DNA of 33,188 nucleotides from contig NZ_NGFP01000062.1 of assembly GCF_002149035.1 (NCBI RefSeq), forward strand, positions 1-33,188. Direction: 5' to 3'. This DNA comes from Streptosporangium minutum (GTDB lineage: Bacteria > Actinomycetota > Actinomycetes > Streptosporangiales > Streptosporangiaceae). How positions within the stretch are numbered: position 1 is the first letter of the stretch; every line of letters begins with the position of its first letter. Made by a program: the position numbers and the translations under genes. Positions 24,248 through 33,188 of this stretch are shown here, one piece after another. The notes under the pieces were generated by a model. The model saw nothing but the letters and a program-made list of their open reading frames with translations, was not told the DNA's origin and ran no database searches.

Positions 24248-24487
24248 ATGGGGAGGACCGGCCACCTGTCCGCTCTGACGCCCGCGATGCCCCTCGCGGC
24301 GGTCCTCCCGCCCGACGGAGCGCCCACCGGCCTGATGGGCACGGCCGCCACAGCCGGCGGCCTGGTGCTGACCGGCGCCCTGCTGTGGTGGTACGGCACC
24401 GTCTGGCCGCGCCGGACCCTGCGGGGCCCGATCGACACCCGCCGCTCGCCGTACGGCCGCCGCCGCTATCCCGGCCTCAAGATCTAG
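24248..24487 (+). CDS. small single-pass membrane protein (79 aa), unknown function
   Basis: The N-terminus is polar, one transmembrane helix spans about residues 29-51 (MGTAATAGGLVLTGALLWWYG), and the tail is strongly basic (WPRRTLRGPIDTRRSPYGRRRYPGLKI), so the tail is likely cytoplasmic. ATG 24248 has an excellent GGGAGG 5 bases upstream and the ORF has high G/C third positions, so it is probably real. It is divergent from yqgE. The following 259 bases to the LysR start hold a GC-rich half with no feature and an AT-rich promoter half. Confidence 0.6.
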   Translation: MGRTGHLSALTPAMPLAAVLPPDGAPTGLMGTAATAGGLVLTGALLWWYGTVWPRRTLRGPIDTRRSPYGRRRYPGLKI

Positions 24488-24685
24488 ACGCGCTCGCCGC
24501 GCTCGCCGGGGGCGGCGGCACGGGACGGGCGCCGCCCGCCGGCGGTTCCACGGGAGCGCCGCCCCGCCGGAACGCATGGACTATCGCCGGCGATCGGCGG
24601 CGGTCACCGGAAATGGAACGTTCCCCAACCCGGGCGACCGCCTATTCCTCCCAGGATCCGGTACGCCGCCGGAACGGGAAATGCC

Positions 24686-24740
24686 CAATTGACCGTTTAT
24701 CGAATTGTACATTTATCTGCATTTTGATTTTTCCTATCAT
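24686..24740 (+). promoter_or_regulatory. AT-rich promoter region of the LysR gene
   Basis: CAATT (24686-24690) and AATTG (24703-24707) form an inverted repeat with a 12-base centre, a LysR-box-like dyad. TATCAT (24735-24740) lies 6 bases before ATG 24747 with no Shine-Dalgarno, fitting a leaderless autoregulated gene. An alternative is TTGACC (24689-24694) with TTTATC (24712-24717), spacer 17. Confidence 0.4.
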
Positions 24741-24746
24741 CCCCTC

Positions 24747-25712
24747 ATGGACTTGGAAGTACGTCATCTTCGGGTCATCCATGCCATCGCCGAATACGGC
24801 AGCATCTCCAAGGCGGCCTCCTCCCTCGGGCTGTCGCAGCCGTCCCTGGCCGGGCAGTTGCAGCGGATCGAGCGCATGTTCGGAGGCCGCCTGTTCGAAC
24901 GGGTCCACGAGGGCAGCCGCCCGACACCGCTGGGCCTGTGGCTCCTCGACCGCTCCGGGTCGCTGCTGCACGCCTTCGGCGCGCTGCAGCGCGACGCCCG
25001 CCATCGTGTCGAGCGGGGAGCCGTCAGGCCGGTGATCCGGGTGGGATGCGGCAACACCTCCATCGCGGGCCACGTCAGCAACTGCCTGTACGATCTGGCG
25101 CCCGGCGCCGACATCGCCATCCGGACCGAGGAGGGCATGGACGTCCTGCCCGCGCTCCTGGCGGCCGGACGGCTGGAGCTGGCCGTCCTGGGCGACTATC
25201 CGGGCTACGAGCTGGTCCCCCCGCCAGGCGTGGTGTACGAGGTCCCCGCCACCGAGCCGATCTTCGTGGGCGTCGCGGCGTCCCACCCCCTGGCCCGGTG
25301 CGAGGAGATCGAGCTGGCCGACCTCGCCGGGGAGGAGTGGGCGATGCCCACGCAGGTGGAGTTCGGCTACCGCGAGCACTTCTGGGCGGCCTGCAGGGAA
25401 CGCGGTTTCGCGCCGCGCCTGTCCTTCTCCCTCAACGCGAACCTCGCCTACGACCTGATCAGGGCGGGCAGATGCGTGGCGATGTTCCAGGCGACCTTCC
25501 CGGGACGGGCCGGGATCGCCGTGCGCCCGCTGGTCGACACCCCCCTGGTCTTCCGCCACGTCGTCGGGTGGACCCAGTACGGCCCGCTGGCCGAGACGGC
25601 GGTCTCACTGGTGAGCAGCGTGATGCGGGCCTACTGGAGCGAGGCCCTGCAGGTGCCCGGGTACGCGGCCTGGATCAAACGGAACGGGCAGCCGCTCCCG
25701 TCCCCGGCGTGA
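24747..25712 (+). CDS. LysR-family transcriptional regulator
   Basis: 321 residues. The N-terminal winged HTH is typical: LRVIHAIAEYGSISKAASSLGLSQPSLAGQLQRIERMFGG (8-47), then LFERVHEGSRPTPLG. The effector domain starts at VRPVIRVGCGNTSIAG and has the usual periplasmic-binding-like strands. Its neighbour on the same strand, the secreted double peptidase, starts 140 bases later behind a hairpin; regulation of that gene is possible but unproven. No operon partner lies upstream. ATG 24747 probably leaderless. Ligand unknown. Confidence 0.93.
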   Translation: MDLEVRHLRVIHAIAEYGSISKAASSLGLSQPSLAGQLQRIERMFGGRLFERVHEGSRPTPLGLWLLDRSGSLLHAFGALQRDARHRVERGAVRPVIRVGCGNTSIAGHVSNCLYDLAPGADIAIRTEEGMDVLPALLAAGRLELAVLGDYPGYELVPPPGVVYEVPATEPIFVGVAASHPLARCEEIELADLAGEEWAMPTQVEFGYREHFWAACRERGFAPRLSFSLNANLAYDLIRAGRCVAMFQATFPGRAGIAVRPLVDTPLVFRHVVGWTQYGPLAETAVSLVSSVMRAYWSEALQVPGYAAWIKRNGQPLPSPA

Positions 25713-25713
25713 T

Positions 25714-25740
25714 CTCTCTATAGGGAGAACCTATGGAGAG
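25714..25740 (+). terminator. hairpin after the LysR gene
   Basis: An 11-bp stem with one G-T wobble (25714-25724 with 25730-25740) and a 5-base loop, starting 2 bases after the LysR stop. It is AT-richer than other terminators here and has no T-run, so it may attenuate rather than stop transcription into the peptidase gene. Confidence 0.45.
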
Positions 25741-25836
25741 CTGGAGGGTTCTGTAACAGGTATCGGTGATGCCACATTTTGGTCAGCCCTGGCCGGCCTC
25801 GGCTCCTTAGGTCCCTTCCCCCCAGGGGACTGGTGA

Positions 25837-29295
<3,459 letters not shown>

Positions 29296-29341
29296 CGGCC
29301 CCCTCCCCTACCGGATAGGCCGGCAGGACAGTAAGACAGCA

Positions 29342-29374
29342 GGACGGCCCGGACGCGTCGCGTCCGGGCCGTCC
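29342..29374. terminator. bidirectional terminator between the double peptidase and malic enzyme genes
   Basis: A perfect 15-bp G/C-rich stem (29342-29356 with 29360-29374) with a 3-base loop. It is 46 bases after the peptidase stop and 21 bases from the malic-enzyme stop. Confidence 0.8.
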
Positions 29375-29395
29375 CGTGTCTCGCGTCTCGGGCCG

Positions 29396-30808
<1,413 letters not shown>

Positions 30809-30891
30809 AGTCAATCCGCTCCTTTGCGACTGACTTGGTTGGGATGCCTCCCATGGTGCCACCACCGGACGGGTGTCCGGGCCGAGCCGGC

Positions 30892-31521
30892 TCAGCTCAG
30901 CGCTGTCGATGCGGTCACAATCAGCTCCACGCACGTGTCGATCGGGATGCTCGTGCTGTCCAGCACCAGGTGGTACAGGAGCGGGGAGGCCGGATCCACG
31001 CGGTAGAAGTGGCGGACGTAGGCGGCCCGCGCCCGGTCGTTGTCCTCCACGAGCCTGCGGGCCTGGCGCTCGGTCACCCCGGTCAGGGTAGCCGTCTGGA
31101 GCACCCGGCGCTTCGAGGGCGCGTCCAGCCGCACGTGCAGCGCGCCGGGGTGGTCGGCCAGGACCAGCGCCCCGGCCCTGCCGAGGATCACCCCGCCCTG
31201 GCCGCGCGCGGTCTGCCTGATCACCCTCTCGGTGTGGGCGACGAAGTCCTCGGCGGGCAGGGGCATGTTCCCCGGCAGGTACACGTCCACACCGCCGAAG
31301 GTGACCGTCGGGAGCCGCATGGCCTCCGCCAGCAGCCGGCCGAGCCCGTGCTCGGCCCGGTCGTCATGGGCGAGCGCCTCCTCCAGCGTGCAGCCGAGCT
31401 CGTCGGCCACCGCGCCGGGGATCGCCCGGTCCATGAAGGGAACCCCCAGGCGTCCGGCCACCGCCGGGCCGATCACACTGCCGGCGGTGCCGTACGTCGC
31501 GGAGATGGTGACGACCCGCAT
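30892..31521 (-). CDS. cytidylate kinase-like family protein
   Basis: 209 residues, P-loop NTPase-like. The family opening (RVVTISATYGTAGSVIGPAVAGRLGVPFMDR) has a modified P-loop, GTAGSVIG, in place of a classical GxxGxGKS, so kinase activity is uncertain. A conserved core is GVILGRAGALVLADHPGALHVRLDAP, followed by RRVLQTATLTGVTERQARRLVEDND and a C-terminal strand. Real CMP kinases differ in length and motif. ATG 31519-31521 with GAGGG 12 bases upstream. 83 bases from the malic-enzyme start, and about 50 from the YbbN-like stop, so it may be co-transcribed with that gene. Confidence 0.85.
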   Translation of the reverse strand: MRVVTISATYGTAGSVIGPAVAGRLGVPFMDRAIPGAVADELGCTLEEALAHDDRAEHGLGRLLAEAMRLPTVTFGGVDVYLPGNMPLPAEDFVAHTERVIRQTARGQGGVILGRAGALVLADHPGALHVRLDAPSKRRVLQTATLTGVTERQARRLVEDNDRARAAYVRHFYRVDPASPLLYHLVLDSTSIPIDTCVELIVTASTALS

Positions 31522-31570
31522 GCGTTGTTCATGCCCTCGAAGCGGGTCGTTCAGAGCAGGGAACCGTATT

Positions 31571-32503
31571 TCAGAACAGGGCGTTGGCCAGGTTCCGGCG
31601 AGCGCGCACGATCGACGGGTCGTCGCCGGGCAGGGTGTCGAAGAGGCCGATCAGGTGCACCCTCGCCTTGTCGCGCTCGTCGCCCGAGGTCCGGCGCACC
31701 ACCCCGATGAGCCGGTCGAAGGCCTGGTCCACCTCGCCGGCGAGCATCTCGAAGTCGGCCGCCAGGAGCTGGGCGTCGATGTCGGCGGGGTCGGCCAGGC
31801 GGCTCTCCACCGCGGCCGGGTCGACGTCCTGGGTCCGCCGGATCAGGCCGAGACCGGCCAGGCCGAGCTTGGCGTCCTCGCTGTTCGGGGAACGGGCCAG
31901 CAGCCGCTCGTAGGCGGCCACGGCGCCGTCGAGGTCGCCGGCGTCGATGGCCTGCTCGGCGGCGAGCACGTCCGGATCGGCCGGGGGCTCCTCCGGCTGC
32001 CCCTCCGCCGGTGCGCCCGCGGCGTCCGGCGGCAGATACTGGGCCAGGGCCTCCATGAGCTGCGACAGCCACTCGCGTAGCTGCTGCTCGGTGGCGATGC
32101 CGGGGGCGACCGCCACCGGCTGGCCCTGGAAGATGGCGTACAGGGCGGGCACGTTCTGCACCCGGAGCGCCTGGGCGATCTGCGGGCTGGCCTCGACGTC
32201 CACGCGGGCCAGGACCCACCTGCCGGTGTTCTCGGCGGTGAGCTTCTCCAGCAGCAGGCTGTATTCCTTCGCCTGCTCCGCACGGGTCACCGTGAGCTCC
32301 AGCAGCACGAGGCTGTTCATGGAGCGTTCGACGACTTCCGTCGCGAAGTTGGCGTCATCGACGTAGACGACCTGCACCGGGGTGCCGCCGCTCTCCTGCG
32401 CCGCGGTCTCCCGCCGCGCCTGCGCGTCCAGCGCCTGCTTGCGCGCGCCGAGGTCCACGGCACCGTAGAGCGATCCGGGTCGAGTGAAGTCCGCTGGGCT
32501 CAT
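31571..32503 (-). CDS. YbbN-like thioredoxin-fold/TPR co-chaperone without the CXXC motif
   Basis: 310 residues. An N-terminal thioredoxin-like domain (about 40-150) is followed by a Pro-rich linker (AAGAPAEGQPEEPPADP) and TPR-like helices (DAGDLDGAVAAYERLLARSPNSEDAKLGLAGLGLI) to the end, the CnoX/YbbN layout. The redox motif is gone: where WAxWCGPC is expected the sequence is LLELTVTRAEQAKEY. The cis-Pro region QALRVQNVPALYAIFQG is kept. A holdase or scaffold function is more likely than thiol exchange. ATG 32501-32503 is directly preceded by GGAGGT without a spacer. It lies next to the mutase gene, an arrangement I recall around Rv1324. Confidence 0.9.
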   Translation of the reverse strand: MSPADFTRPGSLYGAVDLGARKQALDAQARRETAAQESGGTPVQVVYVDDANFATEVVERSMNSLVLLELTVTRAEQAKEYSLLLEKLTAENTGRWVLARVDVEASPQIAQALRVQNVPALYAIFQGQPVAVAPGIATEQQLREWLSQLMEALAQYLPPDAAGAPAEGQPEEPPADPDVLAAEQAIDAGDLDGAVAAYERLLARSPNSEDAKLGLAGLGLIRRTQDVDPAAVESRLADPADIDAQLLAADFEMLAGEVDQAFDRLIGVVRRTSGDERDKARVHLIGLFDTLPGDDPSIVRARRNLANALF

Positions 32504-32549
32504 ACCTCCAATCCTGCCGTATCCCGATTACTGCACTGACTCGCCACCA

Positions 32550-33188
32550 CTAGAAACGGGCCGGCTCGCTGTGGACGCCCCACTCTCCGCGGAGCGCGTC
32601 GCAGATCTCGCCGAGCGTGGCCTCGGCGCGGACGGCATCGAGCATGGGCGGAACCAGGTTGCCCTCACCCCTCGCGACCTGCACCATCGCGGCCAGTGCG
32701 CCGTCCACGGCCCCCTGGTCGCGCCCGGCCCGGCGAGCGGCCAGGACCCGGTTCTGCTCGCGTTCGACCTCGTGGCCGACTCGGAGGATCTCCAGCGGCT
32801 CGTCGACGGAGGCCGTGTGGCAGTTGACCCCGACGATCCGCTTCTCCCCCTTCTCCAGCTTGCGCTGGTAGTCGAAGGCGGCCTCGGCGATCTCGGACGT
32901 GAACCAGCCGTCCTCGATGCCGCGCAGGATCCCCGAGGTCATCGAGCCGTCCCGCCCCATGTCCCGGATCTTCGCGAAAATCGCCTCGGCCTCGGCTTCG
33001 AGCCGGTCCGTCAGCGCCTCCACGTACCAGGACCCGCCGAGCGGGTCGGCGACGTTGACGACCTCGGTCTCCTCCATGATCACCTGCTGGGTGCGCAGGG
33101 CGATCTCGGCGGCCTTCTCCGAGGGCAGCGCCAGGACCTCGTCCAGTGCGTTGGTGTGCAGCGAGTTGGTGCCGCCGAGCACGGCCGC
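32550..33188 (-). CDS. acyl-CoA/methylmalonyl-CoA mutase large subunit, partial (C-terminal 212 residues)
   Basis: The frame runs off the right edge. The visible part begins [29 protein letters not shown], a mutase catalytic-barrel signature, then [32 protein letters not shown], and [21 protein letters not shown]. It stops at HSEPARF without the C-terminal B12-binding (DxHxxG) domain of full-length MutB. It therefore matches the split type whose cobalamin-binding subunit is a separate gene. Substrate (methylmalonyl-CoA or isobutyryl-CoA) cannot be told from this piece. The stop is 46 bases before the YbbN-like start, so the genes are in tandem. Confidence 0.93.
   Translation of the reverse strand, partial: AAVLGGTNSLHTNALDEVLALPSEKAAEIALRTQQVIMEETEVVNVADPLGGSWYVEALTDRLEAEAEAIFAKIRDMGRDGSMTSGILRGIEDGWFTSEIAEAAFDYQRKLEKGEKRIVGVNCHTASVDEPLEILRVGHEVEREQNRVLAARRAGRDQGAVDGALAAMVQVARGEGNLVPPMLDAVRAEATLGEICDALRGEWGVHSEPARF

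Noticed and set aside
25719-25731. CTATAGGGAGAACC, resembling a phage T7 promoter core
   Set aside because: The upstream part of the T7 consensus is absent. The sequence is explained by the hairpin after the LysR gene.

Overview
The window is chromosomal DNA from a high-GC actinomycete. The support is the very strong G/C preference at third codon positions, many GTG and TTG starts, several apparently leaderless promoters, and gene order. The block clpS-DUF2017-mec-cysO-cysM-murI-MBL hydrolase-rph-rdgB, with a divergent pncB, matches the order I recall for Mycobacterium tuberculosis Rv1330c-Rv1341. The accessory genes (WXG100-like T7SS effector, DUF3352 protein, M43 and M4/M28 secreted peptidases) suggest the Streptosporangiales. 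That placement is inference; there is no rRNA in the window to test it.

Layout. Positions 1-906 hold the N-terminal part of a CpnT-like/WXG100-type effector that runs off the left edge, behind a small doubtful ORF (913-1128). Positions 1279-4390 hold a minus-strand operon: murI, a cAMP-phosphodiesterase-like metallo-beta-lactamase-fold protein, rph and rdgB. An in-frame 33-36 bp minisatellite sits at the murI/MBL junction. Positions 4459-7692 interrupt the mycobacterial-type order with an acyl-CoA thioesterase, a PRC-barrel-like protein and a DUF3352 membrane protein with a Q/G/P/Y-rich N-terminus. Positions 7797-10728 (minus) carry the CysO-dependent cysteine pathway (mec, a small leader-like ORF, cysO, cysM) behind clpS and DUF2017. 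Divergent to it is a NAD-salvage pair, pncB-pncA (10769-12636). Then come a small membrane protein, a DEAD/DEAH helicase (13478-15229), an anchored hypothetical, a pappalysin-type M43 protease translationally coupled to an MFS exporter, DUF3039, a membrane protein, a GH5 endoglycoceramidase-like hydrolase (19685-21103), a DHA2 drug exporter with divergent TetR, YqgE/AlgH, a small membrane protein, a LysR regulator, a 1147-residue secreted double peptidase (M4 + M28 + P domain), an ACT-domain malic enzyme, a cytidylate-kinase-like protein, a YbbN-like degenerate thioredoxin/TPR protein, and the C-terminal part of a methylmalonyl-CoA mutase-type large subunit running off the right edge.

How the parts fit. 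The central region is housekeeping: nucleotide-pool cleaning (RdgB), RNA 3' processing (RNase PH), cell-wall D-Glu (MurI), N-end-rule proteolysis (ClpS), NAD salvage (PncA/PncB), and a cysteine route using a protein-bound thiocarboxylate (CysO/CysM/Mec). The right half is accessory and largely secretory or efflux related. I found no CRISPR array, rRNA, tRNA, insertion sequence or phage module. The points most worth a second look are the leaderless small ORF in front of cysO with the GG-Ala-Arg tail of CysO, the double-peptidase fusion, the duplicated TTG start region that makes a mini-uORF at the GH5 gene, and the edge-truncated T7SS effector. None of these by itself proves a new system.
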